DNA of 53,844 bases from Clostridia bacterium (GCA_017394805.1 JAFPXC010000014.1:1-53844); one strand, 5' to 3'; positions 9,701-20,508 are shown, counted from the first letter of the stretch. Made by a program: numbers and translations. Notes: a model not told the origin generated them from the letters alone.

Positions 9701-10417
9701 TTCCTTGCCGAGTACGACACCATCGTCTTCTCCAACGGCAACGGTGCGCAGACCGTGGACGTCGCCCTCGGCGAGCACAACGGCTACTACCTCACGGGCG
9801 ACAACAGCCCCTACGGCGTAGGCACTTGGGACAAAGAGAGCGGCGGCGCGGAGCCTCCCGCCACCAAGACCTTGTCCTCCATCTCCGCCACCTACACGGG
9901 CGGCAACGTGACCGTGGGCAATGATCCCGCCCTTGCGGACTTCACCGTGATCGCCACCTACAGTGACGACACCACCGCGCCCATCACCACGGGCTTCACC
10001 CTTTCGGGCTACGACAAGACCCAAGCGGGCGCGCAGACGGTCACCGTCACCTACGAGGGCAAGACGGACACCGCATCGGTCACCTTCGTCGCGGCACCCG
10101 CGTGGGACGGCGTTATCACCATTGACGTTTCGGGTGTGGATTGGTTTGAAAACGACGGTTGCGTCGCCTACGTTTACGTATGGTACACGGATGCCACCAA
10201 CAACGGCTGGGTGACCACCGACAATGCGGCCGCGCACAAAGCGACGCGCACCGCCGCCTTTACCTACACGTTCCAGACGGATACGGCCAAGGCCATTGAG
10301 GGCGTCATCGTCATTCGCGGCACGGCCGACGGCTCCACTTTGTACAATAAGTCGGGCGATTTGACCGACAACGGTACGCACAACATTGCAGTAAGTAGTA
10401 TGGAAGACTACAACTGA
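6755..10417 (+). CDS. Large multi-domain starch-binding-like lipoprotein
   Basis: Surface lipoprotein of 1220 residues without a visible catalytic domain. ATG 6755 follows AGGAGG; the lipobox is FTGC (Cys25). Order: FN3-like domains (about 30-215), a beta region, an InlB-type repeat (about 390-465, GYKFEGWFAD) and three copies of a D-x-NGDGKCD-x-CG motif (about 470-539). Then come three copies of a roughly 105-residue module with W-F-T-D, V-W-Y-x-DGT and V-x-FTRN signatures (about 544-915), one CBM26-like domain (about 926-1028, with TVYFTDNYKW and WPGN), one Big_3 domain (about 1036-1114) and a fourth copy of the 105-residue module. CBM26 and Big_3 are close relatives of those in the first gene. 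Probable role: non-catalytic glucan capture next to the amylases. The repeated module is only tentatively carbohydrate-binding. Confidence 0.86.
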   Translation: MKKKLFFVLMICVLAAIVAVSFTGCKGDKLPSVRNLNVTDDGYLSWGAVEGADGYVIYFNDNEADRFYLTNTYISIDEPEIKSVLKSGQKNNVYIRAVTLDSKKLPAKTSDRSKIIFNYSRKLATPNKIKMSKERFSWRGVTDAEDYKAYVRRSGETTGTLYDMTWVTGTASVTGTINDLADGNMYYVSIVATAEGYESSDPSDEVPYDRTATNVSDLTYTAYAGTASATMGVDFEDAALMVATVTAAEGAEFRVSDSTGKAYTVSTATAANAGDYVLTLNTNSGNVTVSAIASYYIYVNGDAGTKLAFNAATGVYTVNVTLKDGDNYVVKNGAGELVTTYTDDSANQGSSVTAGSYAIRVDKDAKVSVSKGASADTGESKPVSRDGQWAVTFDYNYEGAPAALVEYATDGRPVPTPAEPLRAGYKFEGWFADSYCLIEAAFGKKQSNFAITCPTTLYAKWTVDSTAVVEHTTHEDTNGDGKCDVCGKTIATVCTDHVDANGDGKCDVCGATVTTNKCTKHIDRNGDKKCDNCGALIESSVTVDTKGTIYFDVSAEDVAWFTADNAVLNMHVWYADGTNNGFPGPKMTYNSALGYYEAEYYTNRVVKGVLFTRNNPTLNPQEGEQTEWNRVELTDFTFDANRPVYKLLSYYKNEETGYTTSTGAWIKVGEQINVKGDGKLYVDFRDISWFTDAGADVRAYIWYTDGTDNGAYPGKAVTYTTDASSKRYSAYVDYFTDKTVAGVIFTRNDPATGTEWNKIELQGEGFVFNPALPAYRVTALGAIFEGYWESEADALASPTDYGSIEDEDGDKTAYFYLDMSAVTWFGDNDPVVKARIVYADNTVNAKGGEVAAMDGNLFKWGYNGAKVVKSITILRCAPATGDVWNSFDVSLSSDATKEIIVVGSLTDTAVYTYADKDASGDPVVVTTRTVYFTDNYKWVDNGGKIYAYVFKRANNSFMTQWPGNLCDYAYNNDNNEAVYSFTFLAEYDTIVFSNGNGAQTVDVALGEHNGYYLTGDNSPYGVGTWDKESGGAEPPATKTLSSISATYTGGNVTVGNDPALADFTVIATYSDDTTAPITTGFTLSGYDKTQAGAQTVTVTYEGKTDTASVTFVAAPAWDGVITIDVSGVDWFENDGCVAYVYVWYTDATNNGWVTTDNAAAHKATRTAAFTYTFQTDTAKAIEGVIVIRGTADGSTLYNKSGDLTDNGTHNIAVSSMEDYN

Positions 10418-10444
10418 TAGAGAACAAAAAAGGAGAAACAAATT

Positions 10445-11836
10445 ATGAAGAGTAAGTTTCTTAAAGCAATCGTAATCGTAATGGCAGTAGTTATGTTGGC
10501 CACCTTCGCGGCTTGCACGCCCGAGATCATCTACTACTTGGACGCGACCGAAGGCGGCAACGCGGGCGGCAACCTCAACGGGGGCGGCTCGGGCAACGCG
10601 GGCGGCGAGCAGGGCGGCTCGAATAACGCGGGCGGCAACACCACGCCCGCCGTCATCGAGGACACCACGGGCGACGGCACCACCTACGACTTGCGCGTAT
10701 GGTGCGCCGAAGAGGACGTGGATATGATATGGGAGATGCTGTACGCCTACGCCGACAAGTACAAGGACAACACCTACAAGTGGACGGTGGAGAAGCAGGG
10801 CGAAGACATCGTTTCGGCTTCCGTTCTGCGCGATCCCGACGCGGCCGCGGACGTGTTCTCGTTCGCCAACGACCAGTTGGGCAATCTTTTGAACCAAAAC
10901 GCCCTGACCGAGATCCCCACCGCGTACACCGCGCAGATCGACAGTCAGATCGAGGTGGCGCGCACGGCCTGTATGAGCAACAGCAAATACTACGCCATTC
11001 CCTATAACTACGAAAACGTCTTCTTGTACTACAACAAGTCTTTGGTCACGCCCGAGCAGGTCAGGAGTTTGGAGACCTTGCTGGACGCGTCCATCGCGGG
11101 CGTCAAGTTCAACTTGGGCATCGACATGGCCGACAGCTACTACACCACCGCGTTCCTCTATACCGCGGGCGTGGAGATCTTCGGCGCGCAAGGCAACGAT
11201 CCCAATTCCATCGACTTCACCAGCGATACGGCGTATCCCGCGGCCAAGAAAGCTTGCGAGTATATCGCTTCTCTCAACAAGAAGACCAAGCTTGGCTCCG
11301 TTGCCAAGGCCGACCAATACGCGGCGCTCAAAAATAAAAACGTCGCGGCCATGGTCAGCGGTCCCCACATGATTTCGCAATTCAAGGACGCCTTGGGCGA
11401 CAACTTCGGCGTGGCCATGCTGCCCACCATTCGTTTCGCGGGCGAGAGCACGGATTCCCAACTTATCAGTTTCTCGGGCGTCAAGATGTACGGCGTCACC
11501 CGTAAGTCCACCGACGTGCGCTCGCAAAAGGCCACCAACGAGGCCATCAAGTTGGCCGCCTACCTCGCCAACGCCGACAACCAGCAGGTGCGTTTGGACG
11601 AGCGTGAGTTCTGCCCCACCGACGAGGATCTGTTCGAGACCGCCATCGAGTCGGGCATCGACACCGTCGAGGTCGTGGTCAACCAAAGCGAGTACTGCAA
11701 GTTGAAACCCGGTCTTATCGAAATGAGCAACTATTGGGAGAATATGGCGGCCTTCCTTCTGGGCGTCTACAAACTGAGTTACAAAGAGAGCGAGTGGAAA
11801 GGCGAACTCCAAAAGATAGAAGCCAAACTCAAATAA
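10445..11836 (+). CDS. Maltodextrin-type ABC transporter substrate-binding lipoprotein
   Basis: Extracellular binding protein of the MalE/MsmE class (463 residues), tethered as a lipoprotein (LATFAAC, Cys24). ATG 10445 is preceded by AGGAG. A Gly/Asn-rich linker (about 35-70) precedes the periplasmic-binding-protein fold, which starts near TTYDLRVWCAEED. Typical class features include DVFSFANDQLGNLL, YYAIPYNYENVFLYYNKSL and GPHMISQFKD. It lies immediately upstream of two MalF/MalG-type permeases and is flanked by amylase and pullulanase genes. The ligand is therefore most likely maltose or linear and branched maltooligosaccharides; this is inferred from context. Confidence 0.92.
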   Translation: MKSKFLKAIVIVMAVVMLATFAACTPEIIYYLDATEGGNAGGNLNGGGSGNAGGEQGGSNNAGGNTTPAVIEDTTGDGTTYDLRVWCAEEDVDMIWEMLYAYADKYKDNTYKWTVEKQGEDIVSASVLRDPDAAADVFSFANDQLGNLLNQNALTEIPTAYTAQIDSQIEVARTACMSNSKYYAIPYNYENVFLYYNKSLVTPEQVRSLETLLDASIAGVKFNLGIDMADSYYTTAFLYTAGVEIFGAQGNDPNSIDFTSDTAYPAAKKACEYIASLNKKTKLGSVAKADQYAALKNKNVAAMVSGPHMISQFKDALGDNFGVAMLPTIRFAGESTDSQLISFSGVKMYGVTRKSTDVRSQKATNEAIKLAAYLANADNQQVRLDEREFCPTDEDLFETAIESGIDTVEVVVNQSEYCKLKPGLIEMSNYWENMAAFLLGVYKLSYKESEWKGELQKIEAKLK

Positions 11837-11852
11837 AGCGAGGGTGTGAACT

Positions 11853-13322
11853 ATGGCTGCATTTTTTCAAAAACTATTTGCAAAGATTAAGAATTTCTTT
11901 GTAAGGTTGGGAAAGAAGATAGCGTCGTTCTTCCGCAATTTGCCCCAAAACTTCGTCAAGTTGTGCAAACGCGTGGGTTTTGGGATACGCGATTGGTTCG
12001 TGAAGTACGCCACTATGTTCCGCGAGGGTGACGTAGGCGTCAAACTGAGCTATATCTTCATGGGCTCGGGCGCTTTCGCGCACAAGCAGATCGCCAAGGG
12101 CATTGCCTATTTGGGCGTCGAACTATTGTTTATCTTCTATATGATATTCAACGGCGCGGGCGCCATTCGCGGCTTCTTCACCTTGGGTACCGACTTTACC
12201 TACAATATGCACTACCTCAACGAGGGCGGCGAGACCACTCCCGTCGCGGGCGACAACTCCATGTTGATGCTCCTCTTCGGCGTGGTGGCCATTTTGGTCG
12301 TCATCGCGTTTGCGGTAATGTATTTCGCCAACATTCGTTCGGCGTACGAAGCGTATGAGAATTCGGTGGTAGGACGCAAACTTCCCACCTTCAAGGACGA
12401 CTTGATGGCGCTTTTCGACAACAAGTTCTATATCGTGTTGTTGACCTGCGCCTTGGTGGGCGTCATCGCCTTTACGGTGCTGCCCCTCATCTTCATGATC
12501 CTCATCGCTTTCACCAACTACGACCAATATCACACGGCCACGGGCGGTTTCGATTGGGTCGGCTTGCAGAACTTCGGCAACTTGGTGGGCGGCACGGGCC
12601 TTTCCACCACCTTCTTCCCCGTCTTGGGGTGGACGTTGCTGTGGGCGTTGTGCGCCACTTTCCTCAACTACTTCCTGGGCGTCGCGTTGGCGCTACTCAT
12701 CAACAAGAAAGGATTGAAAGGCCAAAAGGTGTGGCGTACCTTCTTCGTCCTCACCATCGCCATTCCCCAGTTCGTCAGCCTTTTGTTGATGCGCTCGGCG
12801 TTAGGTCCCTTCGGCCCCGTTATGCAACTCTTCGGCAAGACGGGCTTCAACCTCTTCGACAACACCAATTGGGCGCGTTTCGTGGTCATTATGGTCAACC
12901 TGTGGGTGGGCATTCCCTATAGTATGCTCATCACCTCGGGTATCTTGATGAACATACCCGCCGACTTGTACGAGTCGGCCCGCATAGACGGCGCGGGCAA
13001 ACTGACGATGTTCCGCAAGATCACCTTGCCCTACATTATGTTCGTCACCGGCCCCTACCTCATCACCCAATTCATCGGCAATATCAACAACTTCAACGTC
13101 ATATTCCTGTTGACGGGCGGCGGTCCCTTCGGCGAAGCCGGCTATTCGGACGGCGCGGGCGGCACGTCGCTATTGGTTACTTGGTTGTATACCATGACGG
13201 GCAACGGCAACTACAAGCTGGCGTCTACTTTGGGTATATTGACCTTTATCGTCTGTTCGATCGTGTCCCTTATCACCTATCGCAACAGTTCCGCTAGCAA
13301 AAACGAGGAGGATTTCCAATAA
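11853..13322 (+). CDS. MalF-type sugar ABC transporter permease
   Basis: Inner-membrane permease of 489 residues, the MalF partner of the importer. It has a basic amphipathic N-terminus (about 1-55), an extra pair of N-terminal membrane helices as in MalF, and a core of six helices. The EAA loop reads LYESARIDGAGKLTMFRKITLP-like near the C-terminal third and docks on the ATPase. The stop codon overlaps the next start (TAATG at 13320-13324), indicating translational coupling and equal stoichiometry with the second permease. The start is ATG 11853 after GCGAGGGTG. Confidence 0.93.
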   Translation: MAAFFQKLFAKIKNFFVRLGKKIASFFRNLPQNFVKLCKRVGFGIRDWFVKYATMFREGDVGVKLSYIFMGSGAFAHKQIAKGIAYLGVELLFIFYMIFNGAGAIRGFFTLGTDFTYNMHYLNEGGETTPVAGDNSMLMLLFGVVAILVVIAFAVMYFANIRSAYEAYENSVVGRKLPTFKDDLMALFDNKFYIVLLTCALVGVIAFTVLPLIFMILIAFTNYDQYHTATGGFDWVGLQNFGNLVGGTGLSTTFFPVLGWTLLWALCATFLNYFLGVALALLINKKGLKGQKVWRTFFVLTIAIPQFVSLLLMRSALGPFGPVMQLFGKTGFNLFDNTNWARFVVIMVNLWVGIPYSMLITSGILMNIPADLYESARIDGAGKLTMFRKITLPYIMFVTGPYLITQFIGNINNFNVIFLLTGGGPFGEAGYSDGAGGTSLLVTWLYTMTGNGNYKLASTLGILTFIVCSIVSLITYRNSSASKNEEDFQ

Positions 13323-14215
13323 TGAGTGCATTAGTTACTACAAAGAAAACCTCGAGTATCAAACGCAAAAAGATCATCGGCAACACCACCACCTATACGG
13401 TGCTGACCATTTTGTCCATCATTTGGATTATTCCTTTGGTGTGGATGATCATTCAATCCTTCGCCGGTCCCGAGGGCAGTTATCAATCGGGCAGTCTGTT
13501 CCCCTCGTCCTTTAGTTTCTATTGGTACGGCAAACTGTTCACCGACACCAACTACCCCTATTGGCGTTGGTTCCTCAACACGTTGCTTATAGCCGCCGTT
13601 TGCTTGGTGCTGTCTACGTTCTTCACCATCGCCATGGCGTACGTTATGAGCCGTTACCGCTTCAAGAGCCGCAAGAGATTGCAGTCCATCGGTATGATTT
13701 TGGGTATGTTCCCCGGCTTCATGTCCATGGCCGCCATCTACTATATCTTCAAGTCCATCGGCATGGCCGGCAACGTGGAGATTTGGAAGAAGATCATCGC
13801 CCTCATTCTCGTCTATTCGGGTTCCGCGGGCTTGGGCTACTACGTGTCCAAAGGTTTCTTCGACACGGTCAGCCGCTCCTTGGACGAGGCGGCCCGCATC
13901 GACGGCGCCACCAACGCGCAGGTATTCTTCCGCGTCATCCTTCCCCTCAGCAAGCCCATCATTGTCTACACCGCGTTGATGAGTTTCTTGGGCCCGTGGG
14001 GCGACTTCATTTTCTCCAGCTACCTCTTGGGCACGCAGACCGAGGGCTGGACGGTCGCCGTCGGCTTGTACTACATGATCACCAAAGATCCCGTCAACTA
14101 CTACAATATGTTTATGGCGGGCGCCGTGACCGTGGCCGTACCCATCACCATTCTGTTCTTGTGCTTGCAACGCTACTTCGTCGAAGGTATCACGGGCGGC
14201 GCAGTCAAAGGCTAA
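13322..14215 (+). CDS. MalG-type sugar ABC transporter permease
   Basis: Second inner-membrane permease (297 residues) with six predicted helices and the EAA loop LDEAARIDGATNAQVFF. It pairs with the MalF-type protein to form the channel through which maltodextrins enter. Its ATG overlaps the upstream stop by one base, and GAGGAGG precedes it inside the end of the first permease gene. Only 12 bases separate it from the pullulanase gene. Assignment to the carbohydrate uptake family 1 type is firm; substrate is inferred from neighbours. Confidence 0.93.
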   Translation: MSALVTTKKTSSIKRKKIIGNTTTYTVLTILSIIWIIPLVWMIIQSFAGPEGSYQSGSLFPSSFSFYWYGKLFTDTNYPYWRWFLNTLLIAAVCLVLSTFFTIAMAYVMSRYRFKSRKRLQSIGMILGMFPGFMSMAAIYYIFKSIGMAGNVEIWKKIIALILVYSGSAGLGYYVSKGFFDTVSRSLDEAARIDGATNAQVFFRVILPLSKPIIVYTALMSFLGPWGDFIFSSYLLGTQTEGWTVAVGLYYMITKDPVNYYNMFMAGAVTVAVPITILFLCLQRYFVEGITGGAVKG

Positions 14216-14227
14216 GAAGGAGGTCGC

Positions 14228-17128
14228 ATGAAAAAGCGTATCACGTTAATTCTACTATTGACCGTGGTGCTGGTCATAGCCGCAGCCTCGGCGTGTGCGG
14301 TCGTGTTTGCCTCCGCCGACGAGAACGTCACCATCAAGGTGCACTTCTACAACGGCGACGGGCAGTACGACTACCCCGAGTGGGAGGGCAAGACCAATAT
14401 CCAATGGGGCTCGTACTATTGGATTGACACCGGCAGGGTCTCGGTCAATTACCTCACCGAAGAGGATCCCGTCGACGATCCCGACCGAGGCGGCTTCTCC
14501 CGCAAGATGGGCGACGGCACAGTCAACCACGGCCGTTGCTTCGAGATCAACCTCAACGCGGGCGAGTCCAAGGCGGTTTTGGGCGGCAAGAAGCTCGGTC
14601 TTATTATGGTGCGTACCTACAAAGACGAGTTGGGCTATTGGACGCCCTATTGGTGTAGCAACAAAGGCAAAGACTTGTCCGCCGACCGTTATATCGACGT
14701 CAAAGGCCTCACCTACGAGGGCGGCGCCTACAACGTCTATATCATCGCGGGCGACAAGAACAACTACACCACCTTGCGGCAGGCCAAGAGCGCGTTCGAG
14801 CGCATCGAATCCGCCAACTTCGACGATTTCAACAATCTCATTCTGCAAACCACCAAGCCCATCGACAGCACGACGGACGTCAAGATTTTCAAGGTCACCG
14901 ATCTCAAGAACGCGCCCGACGGCGAATTGCTCACCACCGTGCACGCGACCACTTTCTGGAACGAAGGTCTCAACGCCAAGGTTTCGGGTTTGGGCTTAGG
15001 CGATTCGTTCGATTGGAACGCCGACTACCAGATCCTCATCGAGGACGTGTCGCCCTTCCGTACCAGCGCCACCAAGACCAGGCTTTTCCTCTCGGACAAG
15101 TTCAAGTCCGAGTGCGAATTGCCCGCCTCCGAGGAGATGACGCTCGGCGTCACCTACACCAAGGCGCGCACCACCTTCCGCATTTGGGCGCCCATTTCGA
15201 CCAACGTGGCCGTCAATTTCTACCGCACGGGCAACGAGTTGGATTTCAGCCTCTTGCGCCCGCAGGAAGATATGACGCGCAAGGAGAAGGGCGTGTGGGA
15301 GCTGACGGTGGACGAGGACCTCAACGGCGTCTACTACACCTATTCCAACTGGGTTACCTTGGGTGAGCCCGTCGAGACCGTGGACGTATACGCCACCGCG
15401 GTGGGCGTCAACGGTATGCGCTCGATGGTGTGCGATCTGTCGGCGACCGACCCCGACGGTTGGGACGAGGATCTCGCCAAGGCCAAGGCCATTCGCAACG
15501 ACAAGAGCGATACGGGCGTCATTTGGGAAGTCCACGTGCGTGACTTCTCCATCTCGCCCGACAGCGGTATGACCTACAAGGGTATGTATCTCGCGTTCAC
15601 CGAGCAGGATACCAAGGTCAAAGGCTCCAACCTCAATTCGGGCGTCGCCTATCTCAAAGACTTGGGCGTGTCCTACGTGCATCTCAACCCCGTGTTCGAC
15701 TTCGCCACGGTGGACGAGGAGTACATCAACAATACCGACTACACGACCAAACAAAATTGGGGTTACGATCCCAAGAACTACAACGTGCCCGAGGGCAGTT
15801 ACGCCACCGACGCCGACAACGGCGAGGTGCGCATCAAGGAGTTCAAACAGATGGTCGCGGCCTTGCACGACGCGGGCATCGGCGTCATTATGGACGTGGT
15901 CTACAACCACACCGCCACCGCCGACAGTTACCTCGAGAAGTCCGTCCCCGGCTACTACTATCGCCAAGCCTTGGACGGCCATTGGAACGGTTCCTCTATG
16001 GATTATACGATGGGCACCTTCAACAAGATTGCCTGGACGACCAACAACCTGGGCGCCTACAACTTGTCCGACGGCTCGGGTTGCTCCAACGAAACGGCTT
16101 CGGAGCGCGCGATGTTCCGCCGCTATATGGTGGACAGCTTGGTCTATTGGGCCAAGGAGTACCATATCGACGGCTTCCGCTTCGACTTGATGGCCATTCA
16201 CGACACCACCACGATGCAATCCATTCGCATTGCGTTGAACAACCTCTATGCGGACGGCAACGGGCAGAAGATACTGCTGTACGGCGAGCCTTGGGCCGCC
16301 GCCGATTTGGGATTGGACGGTGCCAAGAGTGCGGGCTTCGACAGCTTGGACGACCAAGAGATGCTGGGCATTCGCGTCTTCAACTCGTCCATTCGCGAGG
16401 GCGTCAAGGGCGACAACGGTTGGGGCGACAGAGCGCCCAGCCAAGGCTATGTGCAAGGCAATTACGGCGAGCAGGACCGCATCAAAGCGGGGCTCAACGG
16501 TTACATTGCCGGGCAGAAGGGCGGCAACAGTCACGCCATCAACTACACCACGTCGCACGACAACTACACCTTGTGGGACCAACTCATCGTCACCACGGTG
16601 GGCGAGCGCACGCCGACTCTATACACCGAGCCCAACAACGTCCTTATCCGCAAGAATATGATGGCCGCCACCTTCATTATGACGGGCAGAGGTATGTCTT
16701 TTATGCTTGCGGGAGAGGAGATTGGTCGCACCAAGTACGGCAATCACAACAGCTACAACGCGCAGGACAAGGTCAACGCCTTCGACTACAACCGTCAAAA
16801 GGAGTTCGCGGCGTTGTACGATTGGTACAAAGGGCTTATCGCCTTGCGCAACGCGTTCCCGTCCTTCGCCAGAGGCAGTCGCGAGGCCACCATCTATTCG
16901 GCGGGCGCGGACGACGGTTGCATCTGCTATCTCTTCGACAAAGAGGGGGCGGACGCCTACAACCGCGTCTACGTTCTCACGAACCCCCGCGCCTTCTCGC
17001 AGACTTTGGCTATCGAGGGGAATTGGCAGGTCTTGGCCGACGAAAACGGATTCCATACAGGCACTATGCAAGCGGCTTCGGGCAGCGTGACCTTACCCGC
17101 TTTCAGCACATACATTTTGGTTCAATAA
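14228..17128 (+). CDS. Secreted type I pullulanase (GH13, alpha-1,6 debranching)
   Basis: Hydrolyses alpha-1,6 branch points of pullulan and limit dextrins. ATG 14228 has AAGGAGG just upstream. The N-terminal signal peptide probably ends at FASA, giving a soluble exported enzyme; an alternative lipobox-like ASAC is followed by hydrophobic residues and is less likely. Order: CBM41/PUD-like domain (about 34-195), Ig-like domain (about 210-285), CBM48 (about 305-395), GH13 barrel (about 430-870) and a beta domain. The type I pullulanase signature appears as QNWGYDP near residue 510. Catalytic residues: Asp653 in DGFRFDLMA, Glu687 in LYGEPW and Asp778 in TSHDNYTLWD. Placement between permeases and ATPase of the importer fits a role in trimming branched dextrins before uptake. 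966 residues is long but within range for multi-domain forms. Confidence 0.93.
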   Translation: MKKRITLILLLTVVLVIAAASACAVVFASADENVTIKVHFYNGDGQYDYPEWEGKTNIQWGSYYWIDTGRVSVNYLTEEDPVDDPDRGGFSRKMGDGTVNHGRCFEINLNAGESKAVLGGKKLGLIMVRTYKDELGYWTPYWCSNKGKDLSADRYIDVKGLTYEGGAYNVYIIAGDKNNYTTLRQAKSAFERIESANFDDFNNLILQTTKPIDSTTDVKIFKVTDLKNAPDGELLTTVHATTFWNEGLNAKVSGLGLGDSFDWNADYQILIEDVSPFRTSATKTRLFLSDKFKSECELPASEEMTLGVTYTKARTTFRIWAPISTNVAVNFYRTGNELDFSLLRPQEDMTRKEKGVWELTVDEDLNGVYYTYSNWVTLGEPVETVDVYATAVGVNGMRSMVCDLSATDPDGWDEDLAKAKAIRNDKSDTGVIWEVHVRDFSISPDSGMTYKGMYLAFTEQDTKVKGSNLNSGVAYLKDLGVSYVHLNPVFDFATVDEEYINNTDYTTKQNWGYDPKNYNVPEGSYATDADNGEVRIKEFKQMVAALHDAGIGVIMDVVYNHTATADSYLEKSVPGYYYRQALDGHWNGSSMDYTMGTFNKIAWTTNNLGAYNLSDGSGCSNETASERAMFRRYMVDSLVYWAKEYHIDGFRFDLMAIHDTTTMQSIRIALNNLYADGNGQKILLYGEPWAAADLGLDGAKSAGFDSLDDQEMLGIRVFNSSIREGVKGDNGWGDRAPSQGYVQGNYGEQDRIKAGLNGYIAGQKGGNSHAINYTTSHDNYTLWDQLIVTTVGERTPTLYTEPNNVLIRKNMMAATFIMTGRGMSFMLAGEEIGRTKYGNHNSYNAQDKVNAFDYNRQKEFAALYDWYKGLIALRNAFPSFARGSREATIYSAGADDGCICYLFDKEGADAYNRVYVLTNPRAFSQTLAIEGNWQVLADENGFHTGTMQAASGSVTLPAFSTYILVQ

Positions 17129-17144
17129 TTAGAGAGGTATTATT

Positions 17145-19193
<2,049 letters not shown>

Positions 19194-19205
19194 TCGACGA
19201 ATGCA

Positions 19206-19246
19206 AAATAGATGGCGGAGATTTGTTCTCCGCCATCTATTTTTAT
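19206..19246 (+). terminator. Rho-independent terminator of the starch operon
   Basis: A perfect 16-bp inverted repeat (19206-19221 with 19227-19242, loop 5 nt) contains the core GATGGCGGAGA and runs into TTTTTAT. It lies 13 bases after the ATPase stop. Confidence 0.95.
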
Positions 19247-19336
19247 ATACGCAACTCTTTTTTATTTTGTATATTGGAACTCTTTTTCACGGATTGCCTC
19301 TTCCGCGTTTTATCATCAATATGATTTATTGATTAC

Positions 19337-19428
19337 CACTTATTACGAAAGATTTATTGATTATCACTTATTACGATATATAATATTGCCACGTATTACG
19401 ATATAAAAAAGATAGTCACTCGTTACGA
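19337..19428. repeat. Four-copy 12-bp repeat, core CAC(T/G)(T/C)(A/G)TTACGA
   Basis: Copies start at 19337, 19365, 19390 and 19417, spaced 28, 25 and 27 bases. Copies 1 and 2 share a longer unit (TTATTGATTAYCACTTATTACGA) and copies 2-4 extend into GATATA. The array sits between two facing terminators, so it is not obviously part of a promoter. Not a CRISPR array, since there are no unique spacers of constant length. Confidence 0.75.
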
Positions 19429-19430
19429 TA

Positions 19431-19463
19431 TAAAAAGCGGCGGGGCCGTCTTGGCCTCGCCGC
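19431..19463 (-). terminator. Rho-independent terminator of the acyltransferase gene
   Basis: Stem 19437-19447 pairs with 19453-19463 (one internal mismatch, loop 5 nt). Read on the minus strand it ends in TTTTTATA, 15 bases after the stop of the acyltransferase gene. Confidence 0.9.
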
Positions 19464-19477
19464 CGTCTTGTTTTGCG

Positions 19478-20494
19478 TCAGCCGACTATCGCACCGACTA
19501 TGGCCACAATGCCGCGCACAAGCCCCAAAATGACGAAAGGAAGCACGAGGTAGGCGGCCAGGGAATGTTTGCCGATGATGAGCACCGGCCCCAACGCCTT
19601 CGGCGGATAGATCCGCTTGCATTTGGTCTTGCGGTCGGGGTAGAGAAACTTGCCCAGCACGCCGCCCGCCAAGAACCACCCGAGGTGGGGCAACAAGGGC
19701 TCGAAGTTTTGCGGGGACAAATCTCTTGCGTGGTTGTTATAGACCATCAGGGCGAGAAAGTCGTTGTTGACGTAGGCGTTATCAACGATGTAATGCTTGT
19801 AGTAGAAGGTCAAACCGATGACGATGAGCGCCACGCCCAGGTAGCCGCGCAACCAATAGGGGCACTTGACGAGGTCGAGGATCCACCAGAAGGTAAAACA
19901 TATCGTCAATACGGCGATGATATTGAAAATCAATGTAGCCGTCACCAACTGGGGCCAAACGATATGCAGTACGGCGTATCCGCCCATAAATAGGGCGCAG
20001 AGTATCCAAAACTTGAATACGCGATGGAAGCGACTGCGGGTAAAACTGCTGTTCATACCCGACATAAACGCGATAAGCCACAACCCAAAGGGTTGCATCG
20101 CGCTTCGCACCGCGCTGTCGCAGTACAGCCCCGCCACGTGTTTCAGCCATTCGCCCACCACGGTATAAGAGGGAATCAACGCCTCTTTCGTGCCGTAGGT
20201 ACAGCAATGGTCCAACGTCACCGCAATGAGAATGATGCCGCGCATCACGTCCAATTCCCATGCGCGCGGATTGCGACCGGGCACGTTGTAGGTGAAGTAA
20301 CGCTTGATTCTTTGTCCCAAACGCACGAAAAACAAGCCCACGGGGTTGGGCTTCCGTTTGGCGGGACGACTGTTGACGTCCGCTTTTTCGCGCACTACGG
20401 CGTCCAAATCCACCTTTTGCGGCGTATAGACCGCCGCTTCGGTCGTTTGGGGTTGTCCTTCGTGAACGCTCGTTACAAATCCTTGTGTGTCCAT
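19478..20494 (-). CDS. HGSNAT/DUF1624-type membrane acyltransferase
   Basis: Multi-pass membrane protein of about 338 residues. The motif RAWELDVMRGI followed by LIAVTLDHCC matches the start of the heparan-alpha-glucosaminide N-acetyltransferase catalytic family (PF07786, DUF1624), a group that moves acyl groups across membranes onto sugars. Several hydrophobic helices follow, ending in a LAAYLVLPFVILGL helix. ATG 20494 is preferred; two in-frame TTG codons lie just upstream and no clear Shine-Dalgarno sequence is seen for any of them. An N-terminal soluble segment of about 65 residues precedes the first helix. Acceptor unknown; a cell-envelope glycan or glycolipid is plausible. It lies downstream of the large InlB-repeat gene, separated by a hairpin. 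Confidence 0.8.
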   Translation of the reverse strand: MDTQGFVTSVHEGQPQTTEAAVYTPQKVDLDAVVREKADVNSRPAKRKPNPVGLFFVRLGQRIKRYFTYNVPGRNPRAWELDVMRGIILIAVTLDHCCTYGTKEALIPSYTVVGEWLKHVAGLYCDSAVRSAMQPFGLWLIAFMSGMNSSFTRSRFHRVFKFWILCALFMGGYAVLHIVWPQLVTATLIFNIIAVLTICFTFWWILDLVKCPYWLRGYLGVALIVIGLTFYYKHYIVDNAYVNNDFLALMVYNNHARDLSPQNFEPLLPHLGWFLAGGVLGKFLYPDRKTKCKRIYPPKALGPVLIIGKHSLAAYLVLPFVILGLVRGIVAIVGAIVG

Positions 20495-20508
20495 TTTCAA
20501 CAAAGGTA

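Noticed and set aside
6767..11812. 1681-codon minus-strand open frame
   Set aside because: It spans two real plus-strand genes and their intergenic gap, has no start signal or recognisable domain, and is explained by codon bias.
14228..14320. Pullulanase as a lipoprotein through an ASAC lipobox
   Set aside because: The residues after that Cys remain hydrophobic and lead to a standard signal peptidase I site (FASA), so a soluble secreted form is more likely.
19326..19430. CRISPR-like short repeats
   Set aside because: Repeats are only 12 bp, degenerate and contiguous with similar flanks; there are no unique spacers of constant length and no cas genes.
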